Below are positions 18,001 through 26,272 of a DNA stretch of 64,000 bases, in pieces (position 1 is the first letter of the stretch; each line of letters starts with the position of its first letter). Where the stretch lies: the NCBI GenBank assembly GCA_020425125.1, contig JAGQRV010000030.1:21345-85344 (forward strand), written 5' to 3'. The notes under the pieces are model-generated. The model had not been told where the DNA came from. It saw nothing but the letters and a program-made list of their open reading frames with translations, and did no database searches. Position numbers and translations under genes: made by a program. This DNA is from Paracoccaceae bacterium. GTDB taxonomy: Bacteria; Pseudomonadota; Alphaproteobacteria; Rhodobacterales; Rhodobacteraceae.

Positions 18001-18837
18001 CTAGCCTGTCCCGAACGGGCGCAGCGGCATGTGCCGGTTCACATCCTTGTAGAGCAGATAGCGGAACGGGCCGGGTCCGCCAGCATAGCAGGCCTGCGGG
18101 CAGAAGGCGCGCAGCCACATGAAGTCGCCGGCCTCGACCTCGACCCAATCCTGGTTGAGCCGGTAGACCGCCTTGCCCTGAAGGACGTAGAGCCCGTGTT
18201 CCATGACGTGGGTTTCCGGGAAAGGGATCACCGCTCCCGGCTGCAGCGTGACGACGGTCACGTGCATGTCGTGGCGCAGGTCGCTGGGATCGACGAAGCG
18301 CGTGGTGGCCCAGCCGCCGTTGGTATCGGGCATCGGGTCGGGGCGGATCTGGGCGTCGCTGGATATGACGGGATCGGGCGCCGCCAGGCCCTCGACCTTC
18401 TGATAGGCCTTGCGAATCCAGTGGAACCGGGCCGTCGACGTGCTCTGATTGTTCAGGCGCCAGTCGAGCCCGGGCGGCAGATACGCATAGCCGCCGGGTC
18501 CCAGCAGGTGCGTGGCGTCACCGAACGAAAGCGTCACCTCGCCATCCATCACGAACAGAACCCCTTCGGCCTGCGGGTCGTTTTCGGGCCGCTCCGACCC
18601 GCCGCCGGGCGCCACTTCCATCACATACTGGCTGAAGGTCTCGGCAAATCCGCTCAGCGGCCGGGCAAGGACCCAGAGCCGCGTCCCTTCCCAGAACGGA
18701 AGGTAGCTGGTCACGATGTCGCGCAGGCAGCCCTTCGGGATGACGGCGTAGGCGTCGGTGACCGTCGCCCGGTCCGTCAGAAGGTGCGTTTGCCCGGGCA
18801 GGCCGCCGACAGGGGAGAAATAGGACCGTTCGGTCAT
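18001..18837 (-). CDS. allE: (S)-Ureidoglycine aminohydrolase
   Basis: The 278-residue protein is a bicupin. The second cupin contains HDMHVTVVTLQPGAVIPFPE and HVMEHGLYVLQGKAVY, with the manganese-binding His and Glu residues, and GDFMWLRAFCPQACYAGG near the end. It deaminates ureidoglycine to ureidoglycolate and supplies AllA. Its presence implies that allantoate is opened by an amidohydrolase (AllC), which is not in the window. An AGGAGGATC site lies just before the ATG. Confidence 0.92.
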   Translation of the reverse strand: MTERSYFSPVGGLPGQTHLLTDRATVTDAYAVIPKGCLRDIVTSYLPFWEGTRLWVLARPLSGFAETFSQYVMEVAPGGGSERPENDPQAEGVLFVMDGEVTLSFGDATHLLGPGGYAYLPPGLDWRLNNQSTSTARFHWIRKAYQKVEGLAAPDPVISSDAQIRPDPMPDTNGGWATTRFVDPSDLRHDMHVTVVTLQPGAVIPFPETHVMEHGLYVLQGKAVYRLNQDWVEVEAGDFMWLRAFCPQACYAGGPGPFRYLLYKDVNRHMPLRPFGTG

Positions 18838-19329
18838 GGGATGGATCCTCCTCGAGGCGCATTTGTTCGTTCACGCGCCATGGGCGCGTTGTCTGCCATC
18901 CCGGTGCGATTGCCAAGGCCGGGGCGGCCGGCGGCGCGGTGCGACGGCTGCACGGCCACGAGGATGTGATTCGACAGACAGGGCCGATTCCACGCCTGCG
19001 GCGGGTGAAGTGCGCGAGTCCGGTCAGCTTCCGGTGGCCAAAATACAACCTTTGAGAGCATCTTGGTTGTCTCGCGGGATGCCGCCGCCGCTTGGCCCAA
19101 CGAACGATCGCCTCGCATCCCTCCGAACCTGCCGGAAAGCTCCTGATCGGCGGGGTTGTGCGCGGAAGCCGGGTTGGTCCGCGATGGACGCACGACTATG
19201 GTTAAACCGTTACGGGAGACTCGCTGGATTTGGGATTACCGGGTTGAATTCTGCACCTTCCACGCAACGGACGTCATTGCCCGGATCTGCCGGCCGGCCG
19301 CACCATACCGCATCCCCGGGTCATCGGGC
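18838..19329. promoter_or_regulatory. Divergent non-coding region between allE and an SMP-30 gene
   Basis: No gene is supported in these 492 bp. The clearest structure is an inverted repeat ACAACC-N14-GGTTGT at 19045-19070, a possible regulator site or RNA hairpin. The distance to allE is about 210 bp and to the SMP-30 start about 260 bp. Confidence 0.35.
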
Positions 19330-20217
19330 ATGTCGCTCATGATGATCACGCTTGAGGCCCAGCTTCTGGTCGATTGCCACGCAACCCTTGGAGAGGGGAT
19401 CCAGTGGAATCCGGCGCGGCGGCGAGTCTACTGGACCGACGTCAAGGGCCGCACGCTCTGGTCGTGCCAGGAGGATGGCTCGGGCGTGGCCCGACTCGAT
19501 CTCGAAACCGGTCTGTGCTCGTTTGCGTTCTCCGACGACGGTCGGATCCTCGGCGCCTTCGAGGACGGTCTTGCCTGGCTCGATCCGGTCAGCGGACGGC
19601 GTACCCTGTTCGAGCCGTACCAGCCGGACAAGCCGACGACCCGGATGAACGACGGGGCGCTCGACCGCCAGGGCCGCTTCGTCGTCGGCGGCATCGATGA
19701 GGCCGAGCTTGCGCCGATCACGCCGGTCTGGACGGTGACGCGGGGCGAGGTCCGCACCATCATCGACGGCGTCGGATGTGCCAACTCGACCGCGTTTTCG
19801 CCCGATGGCTCACGGATGTATTTCGCGGACAGCCCGACCGGCGAGATCCAGGTCTTCGACTACGACATCGGCCGGGGCATCCCGTCGAACCGGCGGGTCT
19901 TCGCACGGCTGAGGCCTTCGGAGGGCGTACCGGACGGCTCCACGGTCGATTCGCAGGGCGGGGTCTGGAACGCCCAGTACGGTGGCGGCGCGGTGCAGCG
20001 ATTCCTCCCGGACGGGTCGCGCGACATCCGGATCGTCGTTCCGGCGCCCAACGTGACCGACTGCGCGATCGGCGGCATCAAGTTCCAGCGCATGTTCATC
20101 ACCACCGCACGACAGGAACTGGACGACCGGACGCTGGAAGAAAATCCGCTGTCCGGTGCGGTCTTCCATGTCGACCTCCCGGTCAGCGGCCTGCCGGCGG
20201 GCACCTATCGCCGCTGA
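19330..20217 (+). CDS. SMP-30/gluconolactonase family protein
   Basis: The 295-residue beta-propeller has the family features LGEGIQWNPARRRVYWTD (metal-binding Glu early), RMNDGALDRQGRF (Asn and Asp) and GCANSTAFSPDGSRMYFADS. Members hydrolyse sugar lactones with a divalent metal. The frame is open well upstream; I chose the ATG at 19330 because the conserved domain begins right after it, though the ribosome site is weak. A second, unrelated-looking SMP-30 gene lies 1 kb downstream on the other strand. Confidence 0.85.
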   Translation: MSLMMITLEAQLLVDCHATLGEGIQWNPARRRVYWTDVKGRTLWSCQEDGSGVARLDLETGLCSFAFSDDGRILGAFEDGLAWLDPVSGRRTLFEPYQPDKPTTRMNDGALDRQGRFVVGGIDEAELAPITPVWTVTRGEVRTIIDGVGCANSTAFSPDGSRMYFADSPTGEIQVFDYDIGRGIPSNRRVFARLRPSEGVPDGSTVDSQGGVWNAQYGGGAVQRFLPDGSRDIRIVVPAPNVTDCAIGGIKFQRMFITTARQELDDRTLEENPLSGAVFHVDLPVSGLPAGTYRR

Positions 20218-20314
20218 CGCGAGTCAAGGGATGGTACCGTCTGGGCGGATCCGAGTGGCCCCTGCGGGATCGTGCGTCTCGCCATGGGCCGCGGAGGCAC
20301 CCGTCCAGCAGGAA

Positions 20315-20335
20315 TTAAGGCGAAATCAACCTTAA
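20315..20335. repeat. Short inverted repeat upstream of the VPLPA-CTERM gene
   Basis: TTAAGG (20315-20320) and CCTTAA (20330-20335) form a perfect six-base inverted repeat around an A-rich nine-base loop. It lies 50 to 70 bp before the start codon and could be a regulator site or the remains of a terminator for the SMP-30 gene. Confidence 0.35.
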
Positions 20336-20341
20336 CGCCGC

Positions 20342-20378
20342 TACTCCTCGGGCCGATGACATGCCCCGGATAGGAGTA
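20342..20378 (+). promoter_or_regulatory. Hairpin that would hide the ribosome site of the VPLPA-CTERM gene
   Basis: TACTCCT (20342-20348) pairs perfectly with AGGAGTA (20372-20378), and inside that CGGGC (20349-20353) can pair with GCCCCG (20363-20368) with one bulged base. The right arm contains the Shine-Dalgarno AGGAG located nine bases before the ATG at 20385. In the mRNA the ribosome site would be fully base-paired. Confidence 0.5.
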
Positions 20379-20384
20379 CCCGAC

Positions 20385-21179
20385 ATGCGCGCACAAACTC
20401 TCGGTTCCGCGTTCCGGCGTGGTGTGTTCGGGGTGCTGGCAGCCTGTGCGCTTGCCGGTGCTGCGGCGTTCTCGTCCGCGACGCCCGCCCGTGCCGCGAC
20501 GCTGATGGTCGTCGGTGACGTCAACGCCGCGCCGGCAGCGAACCTGCCGCTCTACCTCAATCTCCTCGGTTCGTCGCGGGATGTCCTGTTTTCGCGTGCG
20601 AAGACCTCGGTGGGCAGCATCTGGCTCGAATATCAGAAACAGTCTGGCGTGACGGTGACCCAGTCCGCGGCGCCGCTGACGGCCGCGCTGCTGGCCACCA
20701 CGGACATGCTGGTGATCGCGCCGACCTTCGATACGGCGATGGATTATACGGCGGCCGAGCTGGCTGCGGTTAAGAACTTCGTCTTCGGCGGCGGCAAGAT
20801 ACTGATGGTGGCCGAGGCGCAGGCATCAGCGGTCCTGGCCAACTACAACGCGGTCCTGCAGAGCCTTGGCACCACGATCCGGTATACCGGCAGTCGCTAC
20901 CCGGACATCGAAAAGGTTCCTGCACCGAAACCGTCAGCCTATTCGACCGGTCTCGGTCCGTTCTCGCTGGCGAAATACGATACCCTTTCCGGCGGCCGGA
21001 CGATCATCCAGGCGTCGCGCGGACCGGCCGTGGTCTACGAGAAGCTGGGTGGCATCGCACCGATCCCGCTGCCGGCCGGACTGCCGCTGGCGGGGACGGG
21101 GTTGTTGGCATTGGGCTGGTTTGCCCGGCGGCGCCGGCGCTCTGGCGATTTCGATGGCGGTCCCGGTCAGGGACGCTGA
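20385..21179 (+). CDS. Exported protein with VPLPA-CTERM sorting signal
   Basis: The 264-residue protein has a signal peptide (hydrophobic about residues 13-35, cleavage near TPARA-A) and ends with IPLPAGLPLAGTGLLALG followed by a basic cluster ARRRRR. That tripartite tail (Pro-Leu-Pro-Ala motif, hydrophobic helix, arginines) is the VPLPA-CTERM signal recognised by an exosortase, which is not in this window. The body (MVVGDVNAAPAANLPLYLN, VIAPTFDTAMDYTAAELAAV, GGGKILMVAEA) resembles a nucleotide-free Rossmann-like or glutamine-amidotransferase-like fold, but I cannot name a function. The last 13 bases overlap the end of the convergent SMP-30 gene. Confidence 0.8.
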   Translation: MRAQTLGSAFRRGVFGVLAACALAGAAAFSSATPARAATLMVVGDVNAAPAANLPLYLNLLGSSRDVLFSRAKTSVGSIWLEYQKQSGVTVTQSAAPLTAALLATTDMLVIAPTFDTAMDYTAAELAAVKNFVFGGGKILMVAEAQASAVLANYNAVLQSLGTTIRYTGSRYPDIEKVPAPKPSAYSTGLGPFSLAKYDTLSGGRTIIQASRGPAVVYEKLGGIAPIPLPAGLPLAGTGLLALGWFARRRRRSGDFDGGPGQGR

Positions 21180-22066
21180 ACGCCCCGGCGGTTCAGCACC
21201 ACGCTGTAGACGCCGGTCGTCGCGGTGATGAAGAGCCATTGTTTCGCATTTCCGCCGAAACAGAGGTTCGAGACCCGCTCGGGAACCAGGACCTTGCCCA
21301 GAAGCCGGCCGTCCGGCGCGATGCAATGGACCCCGTCCGCCGCCGAGGACCAGAGATTTCCGTCGGTATCGACGCGGATGCCGTCGGCCTTCCCGGGGTC
21401 GATCACGTGGAAGATCTCGCCGCCCGTCAGGCGGCCGTCCTCCGCGCAGTCGAAGACACGGATATGCGCCGGATCGTCTTGATACATCCGGCCCGTATCG
21501 GCCATGTAGAGCCGGCGTTCGTCCGGCGAGAAAACCAGTCCGTTGGGGCAGTTCGCGTCGGTGACCATGGCGTCCATCTGCCCGGTTGCCGGATCGACGC
21601 GGTAAAGGTTGCACGGCAGTTCCTGCTCGGCCCGGTGGCCCTCGTAATCCGACATGATCCCGTAATGCGGATCGCTGAACCAGATCGTTCCGTCGGACCG
21701 GACCACGACATCGTTCGGCGAGTTCAGCGGCTTGCCCAGAAAGCTGTCGGCGATCACCGTGATGCTGCCGTCGTGCTCGGTCCGGGTGACGCGGCGTGTG
21801 CCATGCTCGCACGAGATCAGCCGGCCTTCCCGGTCGCGGGTGTGGCCGTTGGCGAAACGGGACGGGGCGCGGAAGGTTGACAGTCCGACACCCGGAATCC
21901 AGCGCAGGATCCGGTCGTTGGGGATATCCGAGAACAGAAGGCATCCGGCATCGCCGAACCAGACCGGACCCTCGACCCAGTCGAAGCCGCTCGCAATCTG
22001 CTTTACCGGCGCGTTGTGCAGGACATAGGTCGCGAAAACCGGTTCGATGACAACGAAATCCGACAT
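21167..22066 (-). CDS. SMP-30/gluconolactonase family protein
   Basis: The 299-residue propeller contains WVEGPVWFGDAGCLLFSDIP, FANGHTRDREGRLISCEHG, LNSPNDVVVRSDGTIWFSDP and NGLVFSPDERRLYMADTG, with the metal-binding Glu, Asn and Asp in the usual places. It is of the gluconolactonase type that hydrolyses sugar lactones. The ATG at 22064-22066 begins the conserved domain; an upstream in-frame start adds a poorly conserved extension. It converges with and overlaps the VPLPA-CTERM gene by 13 bases. Confidence 0.87.
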   Translation of the reverse strand: MSDFVVIEPVFATYVLHNAPVKQIASGFDWVEGPVWFGDAGCLLFSDIPNDRILRWIPGVGLSTFRAPSRFANGHTRDREGRLISCEHGTRRVTRTEHDGSITVIADSFLGKPLNSPNDVVVRSDGTIWFSDPHYGIMSDYEGHRAEQELPCNLYRVDPATGQMDAMVTDANCPNGLVFSPDERRLYMADTGRMYQDDPAHIRVFDCAEDGRLTGGEIFHVIDPGKADGIRVDTDGNLWSSAADGVHCIAPDGRLLGKVLVPERVSNLCFGGNAKQWLFITATTGVYSVVLNRRGVQRP

Positions 22067-22235
22067 GGTGTCCCGTACTCCCCCGGCCAGTGCGCCTTTT
22101 CCTTGGGCGACGTTATCCGCTGCAGCCGCCGAGGAGGCAAGCGGCACGGCCGGTCGCTCGGGACCGGGATCACCGGTTGACGTTTAGGACCGGTTTTCGT
22201 TTTGTCGCCGGAGGGAAGCGCGCCTAAACTTGGGC

Positions 22236-23372
22236 ATGGCCCGACGCAGCGAACCGCCGTCCGACGATGCCGCCGAAGATCTGCTGCCCCCCGGACCGTA
22301 TGACCCGGTGCCGGGTGAAGAGGATACACTCTGGTTCCTGCCCGACGAGGCGGCCCCGACTGCGGGCGATCCACCTTGGCGGATCCTGCGTTCCGATGCG
22401 GCGGCCAGCCGGCCTGCCGATTGGGCGGCGGCCGAGGCCGCCAATGCCGGGCTTCTGGCCCGCGCTGCGCTGACACTCGGGGCGCTTGACGAGCGGGTGC
22501 GCCATTGCGCGGAGGGCCTCCGGCGCCGGCTCGTCTGCCTCGAAGCGGCGGAACTGAGCTGGCATCTGGGAGAGCGCGTGACCGTCGACCGCCTGGCGCT
22601 TTACATGGTGCAGCGCCTGTCCGCCACCGGGGTGGACGCCCAGCCGCTGGCGCGGGCGGCCTGGGCGGTTCGGCGGCTTGAGCGCAGTCAGCCGCCGGAT
22701 CCCGATGCGCTTGCCGAATTTCTTGGCCGGGAAGCCGTGCTGCGGTCCGGCGCCGACGTTCTGACCCGTCCCGTGGGTGCGGAATTCGCCGCCCTGGCCG
22801 CGGACTGGCGCCGCGAACTGGAGGCAGGTGCCGTGCTGCATCCCGTCACGCGGGCGGCGCTTGCCTGGCACGCCTGGCGCCGCCACGGCCTGTCGGGCGA
22901 CGAGGCGATGATCGAAGGCGCCGTGGTCGCCGCGCGGCTGGGCGGGGCGGCTTTGCGCCCCGGCGGGCTCGGCTTCGTGCCGGTTGCGCTTGGCGGCAGC
23001 GCTCCGCTGCGCGGCGCCGCCGGGGCGCACGAGGCGCTATCGGCCTGGCTGCAGGGTGTCGAGGCCGCGGCGCTGCGCGGCCTGATGGAGGCGGACAGGG
23101 TCGACCGCTGGCTGCGCCGGGCCGAAGACGCGATTGCGCCGATGTCGGGCCGCACCCCGTCGCGGCTTCTGGCCGCTCTGCAGAAGTGGCCGCTCGTCTC
23201 GGCGCCGATGCTGGAGACCGAAACCGGCGTCTCGCGCGCCGCCGTGCAGCGCAACATGACCCGCCTGGAGGAACTGGGCCTGGTCGACGAAGTGACCGGG
23301 CAAAGTCGCTTCCGGTTCTGGCGCCTGGCCTTGGGCGCGGCTGGTGCGCCGGACGCCGCGTCGGGCGGTTGA
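22236..23372 (+). CDS. DUF1612-like protein with C-terminal helix-turn-helix (RHE_PE00001-type)
   Basis: The 378-residue protein has an N-terminal helical region (ALTLGALDERVRHCAEGL, about residues 75-92), a middle segment HPVTRAALAWHAWRRHGL near residue 205, and a C-terminal winged helix (LVSAPMLETETGVSRAAVQ, then MTRLEELGLVDEVTGQSRFR). The architecture matches the DUF1612/HTH family common on rhizobial and rhodobacterial plasmids and accessory regions. Function is unknown; DNA binding is inferred from the HTH. The start is the ATG at 22236, with a GGAGGG site at a rather long distance. Confidence 0.6.
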   Translation: MARRSEPPSDDAAEDLLPPGPYDPVPGEEDTLWFLPDEAAPTAGDPPWRILRSDAAASRPADWAAAEAANAGLLARAALTLGALDERVRHCAEGLRRRLVCLEAAELSWHLGERVTVDRLALYMVQRLSATGVDAQPLARAAWAVRRLERSQPPDPDALAEFLGREAVLRSGADVLTRPVGAEFAALAADWRRELEAGAVLHPVTRAALAWHAWRRHGLSGDEAMIEGAVVAARLGGAALRPGGLGFVPVALGGSAPLRGAAGAHEALSAWLQGVEAAALRGLMEADRVDRWLRRAEDAIAPMSGRTPSRLLAALQKWPLVSAPMLETETGVSRAAVQRNMTRLEELGLVDEVTGQSRFRFWRLALGAAGAPDAASGG

Positions 23373-23457
23373 CAATGTAGACTGAAACACTCAACAATTG
23401 ATCATCGCCCAGCCACCCGTGACGGGAAGCCCGGTGCAACCCTGACGGAGGCTCTGC

Positions 23458-23595
23458 ATGCTGTCCCTACTGTTCCTTGTCCGATCTCCTCTGCGCGTCG
23501 CGACGGTGCGGCGTCGCAACGCGGTATTCCTTGCTGTTGCCATCCCCATCGGAGCCGGCCCACGGGGCGCAGTCCGACCGGGGCTGCGGCCATGA
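23458..23595 (+). CDS. 45-residue reading frame coupled to hemP (possible leader peptide)
   Basis: An ATG at 23458 stands six bases after a strong GGAGG and opens a 45-codon frame beginning MLSLLFLVRSPLRVATVRRR. Its TGA (23593-23595) overlaps the first ATG of hemP (23592) as ATGA. The product is hydrophobic at first and then strongly basic. I know no family. The ribosome site and the overlap argue that it is translated and that hemP translation depends on it. Confidence 0.45.
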   Translation: MLSLLFLVRSPLRVATVRRRNAVFLAVAIPIGAGPRGAVRPGLRP

Positions 23596-23795
23596 ATGCG
23601 CGGCCGAGCCTTGGTCTTCCATTCGGCCGGTACTCCACGTCTGCGCCGGCGGTGGAGACCCGCGGGACCGTGCTACCGCCAATGCATGACGCCCGCGCCC
23701 TGACGGGTGGCGGCCCGACCGCCGCCATCGTGCTCGACGGGCAAAGCTACCTGCTGCGGATTACCCGGTCCGGCAAACTGATCCTGACCAAATGA
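23592..23795 (+). CDS. hemP: Hemin uptake protein HemP
   Basis: The 67-residue protein ends in the HemP signature VLDGQSYLLRITRSGKLILTK; in the family GKLILTK is nearly invariant. HemP proteins are small factors linked to haem import and, in some bacteria, to control of haem transporter genes. Two starts are possible: ATG 23592, supported by the ATGA overlap with the upstream short frame, and ATG 23682, which would give a 37-residue core. The next gene overlaps its stop by four bases. No haem receptor gene is adjacent. Confidence 0.85.
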   Translation: MNARPSLGLPFGRYSTSAPAVETRGTVLPPMHDARALTGGGPTAAIVLDGQSYLLRITRSGKLILTK

Positions 23796-24259
23796 CCATG
23801 CCGCTCGATCACCGCGGGGGCATGCCGGTCGGGGGCCTCGCGGACCTGCCGGCGCTCGAATTCCGGGCGGTGCGCTGTCTCAGGCTTTGGTGCGACGGGC
23901 CCGATGGCTGGACCCGGATGCAGGCCGAGATGGCCGATCTCGTCGGCCCCTGCCGGGCCTGCCGCCTGGGCGAGGCCTTCGACCTGACCTGCCGTCTGAT
24001 GCTGGAATTCTGCCATCGCCCGCTGGTGCGCCATGAAGTGGACTGTCCGTGTCTCGGGGCAGACGAGGCCACGTTCGCCCATCTCGTTCGCCTTGCCGGT
24101 CTGGGCGACCGCGAAGAGGCGATGCTTCTCGCCACACATCTGGTGCGCGCAGACATGGCACCGATCGTCGTAAGTCATGCGGCCCGCGTGGGGCTGGAAC
24201 TGCACCGCGCCGGTCTCTGCGACAGCGCACGCGCCCGGCCAGCCGACCGTTTGCACTGA
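23792..24259 (+). CDS. Conserved hypothetical protein translationally coupled to hemP
   Basis: The 155-residue protein has no signal peptide. It contains RAVRCLRLWCDGPDGWTRM, CRACRLGEAFDLTCRLML, RHEVDCPCLGADEATFAHLV and REEAMLLATHLVRADMAP, with seven cysteines, three of them in CRAC and CPC groups that might bind metal or haem. I recall similar proteins next to hemP in other Rhodobacteraceae but no known function. Its ATG overlaps the hemP stop (ATGA). Confidence 0.65.
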   Translation: MTMPLDHRGGMPVGGLADLPALEFRAVRCLRLWCDGPDGWTRMQAEMADLVGPCRACRLGEAFDLTCRLMLEFCHRPLVRHEVDCPCLGADEATFAHLVRLAGLGDREEAMLLATHLVRADMAPIVVSHAARVGLELHRAGLCDSARARPADRLH

Positions 24260-24371
24260 TTGCGGGCAGATCGGCGGTTGCAGGGCAGGGTGCCGGGCAT
24301 GCGGCAAAGGTTCGGCTTCCGGAATCGCACGAACCTCGCCTACGTCATGAGTGACGTGACGAGGGAAATGC

Positions 24372-25025
24372 ATGAAGCAGGCGATCAAAGCGGCCGAAGC
24401 GGCGGCCATGATCCCGGACGGCGCGACTGTCCTGATCGGCGGATTCATGGGCGTCGGCTCGCCACATCGGCTGATCGACGCGATGGTGGAGGCCGGGATC
24501 CGGGGACTGACGGTCATCGCCAACGATTGCGGCCGGCCCGGCTTCGGCATCGGTCGGCTCCTGTCGGGGGGCTGCATCTCGCGCGCGGTGATGTCCCATA
24601 TCGGGCTGAACCCGGAATGCCAGGCCAAGATGATCGCCGGAGAGATCGAGGTCGAGCTTGTTCCGCAAGGTACGCTCGTCGAACGGATCCGGGCCGGTGG
24701 CGTGGGCCTGGGCGGTGTCCTGACGGCAACCGGCCTGGGCACAAGCGTGGAGGACGGCAAGCCTGTGGTCGAAGTGGACGGCAAGCGCTATCTGCTTGAA
24801 AAGCCGATCCGCGGGGACTTCGCCCTGATCGGTGCGCGGCAGGCCGACTACATCGGAAATCTCGAGTATTTCCTGACCGCCCACAACTTCAACCCGGTCA
24901 TGGCCCTGGCGGCCGCCACGGTGATCGCCGAGCCGCACCACATCGTGCCGGTTGGGGTCATCTCGCCGGATGCGGTGAAGACTCCGGGGGCGCTGGTGGA
25001 CCACATGCTGGAAAGGGCGCCGTGA
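24372..25025 (+). CDS. atoD: 3-Oxoacid/acetate CoA-transferase, alpha subunit
   Basis: The 217-residue protein has DGATVLIGGFMGVGSPHRLI near the N-terminus and later VELVPQGTLVERIRAGGVG and GDFALIGARQADYIGNLEYF, diagnostic of the alpha subunit of family I CoA transferases. With the beta subunit it moves CoA between acyl-CoA and acetoacetate, acetate or related acids. The beta-subunit gene overlaps its stop by four bases. Confidence 0.9.
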   Translation: MKQAIKAAEAAAMIPDGATVLIGGFMGVGSPHRLIDAMVEAGIRGLTVIANDCGRPGFGIGRLLSGGCISRAVMSHIGLNPECQAKMIAGEIEVELVPQGTLVERIRAGGVGLGGVLTATGLGTSVEDGKPVVEVDGKRYLLEKPIRGDFALIGARQADYIGNLEYFLTAHNFNPVMALAAATVIAEPHHIVPVGVISPDAVKTPGALVDHMLERAP

Positions 25026-25678
25026 TGGATGCGAAGGAAATCATCGCCCGCCGGGTGGCGCTCGAGATCAAGCCCGACACCTTGGTCAATCTGGGTATCG
25101 GCCTGCCGTCGATGGTGGCGAATTACCTTCCCCCACATGTCAATGTCTTCTTCCAGGCCGAAAACGGCGTGATCGGTCTTGGTGCACGGCCGCCCGAAGG
25201 GATGGAGGACGAGGATCTGACGGATGCCGGCGGCGGTTTCGTGACCGCGGTGCCCGGCGCGGCGTCGATCGACAGTGCGATGAGTTTCGGGCTGATCCGC
25301 GGGGGGCATCTCGACATGACCGTTCTTGGCGGACTTCAGGTCGACGAGCGCGGCTATCTCGCCAACTGGACGGTTCCGGGCAAGATGGTGCCGGGCATGG
25401 GCGGCGCGATGGACCTTGTGGCCGGGGCGCGCCGCGTGATCGTCGCCATGGTCCATTCCGGCAAGGGCGGTGCGAAGATCGTTCCCAAATGCACCTTGCC
25501 TCTCACCGCCGTCCGCCGGGTAAGTCTCGTCGTGACCGAACTCGCCGTCATCGAGCCGACCGAGGCGGGGCTGGTCCTTCGGGAACTGGCGGACGGGGTC
25601 AGCGTGGACGACGTGCGCGCGCAGACCGAGGCTCATCTGATCGTCGAGGCGACGCCGGCAGTCATGCCGCTCGCCTGA
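25022..25678 (+). CDS. atoA: 3-Oxoacid/acetate CoA-transferase, beta subunit
   Basis: The 218-residue protein contains LVNLGIGLPSMVANYLP and the active-site segment FFQAENGVIGLG, in which the glutamate forms the enzyme-CoA thioester. MSFGLIRGGHLDMTVLGGLQ and MGGAMDLVAGARRVIVAM are further family motifs. It is translationally coupled to the alpha subunit. The exact acid pair cannot be told; acetate kinase and a hydratase/phosphotransacetylase downstream suggest short-chain acyl-CoA metabolism. Confidence 0.91.
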   Translation: MMDAKEIIARRVALEIKPDTLVNLGIGLPSMVANYLPPHVNVFFQAENGVIGLGARPPEGMEDEDLTDAGGGFVTAVPGAASIDSAMSFGLIRGGHLDMTVLGGLQVDERGYLANWTVPGKMVPGMGGAMDLVAGARRVIVAMVHSGKGGAKIVPKCTLPLTAVRRVSLVVTELAVIEPTEAGLVLRELADGVSVDDVRAQTEAHLIVEATPAVMPLA

Positions 25679-26272
25679 CCACTTTCCGATGCAGGAATCG
25701 CCGCCGGTGTCCGGTCCGGCGGCAGCTGATCCCATGCAGCCCGGGTGTGGTGGCATTCCGCGGTGAGCCACCCGGCATCGACGTTCTCGGTGCGCGCTGC
25801 GCTTCCGTCCCGACCGGATTGCCACCGCGCTTGGCCAGGGGGACAGGGCCTTCGGAGACTGCAGCTAATACCGCCGCCGGATTGCGCGCCGGACCTGGGG
25901 GCACACCGTCGCATCCGCTTTTGCAACAGTGTCACGAGGCCCATCTATGCTGCGGCGCAGAGGTGCGGAAGGGCTGCGGATGGTCTCGGTCGACGGAAGG
26001 AGCGCCCCGGTCGTCCGCGTCGCCCGGGCACCGATCTACCAGTCGGCTGGCATAGAGGACGTGGGCGCCCGTGCTGCATTTCTGGGAAGCGCTGCAGCGG
26101 CCATTGTGTTCGGTGGCGCGCAGCACAGCGTCGGCTAGAGCCGCATTGCAATGGGAGCCGATCATGCAGACGATGCAGGTCACTTTGGCAGTTCCAGACC
26201 AGGTCAAGACCCGCCCGATGTCGTCCGGCATCTCGCGCGGACGCGGGCACGCTGCTCCGTCTCCGAATTTCC
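25679..26272. other. Non-coding spacer after the CoA transferase genes
   Basis: About 590 bp with no gene I can support. Several overlapping short frames exist but none has a convincing ribosome site or family motif. The spacer leads into the decayed frame that follows. Confidence 0.4.

Noticed and set aside
15006-20888. Further GGTATACC copies (15006-15013 and 20881-20888) as GntR operators
   Set aside because: Both lie well inside coding sequences of the allantoinase fusion and the VPLPA-CTERM protein. About one chance copy of an 8-mer is expected in 64 kb.
23373-23457. Iron-responsive box upstream of the hemP unit
   Set aside because: I looked for TGA-N9-TCA and Fur- or Irr-type palindromes; TGA and TCA occur but not at the right spacing.
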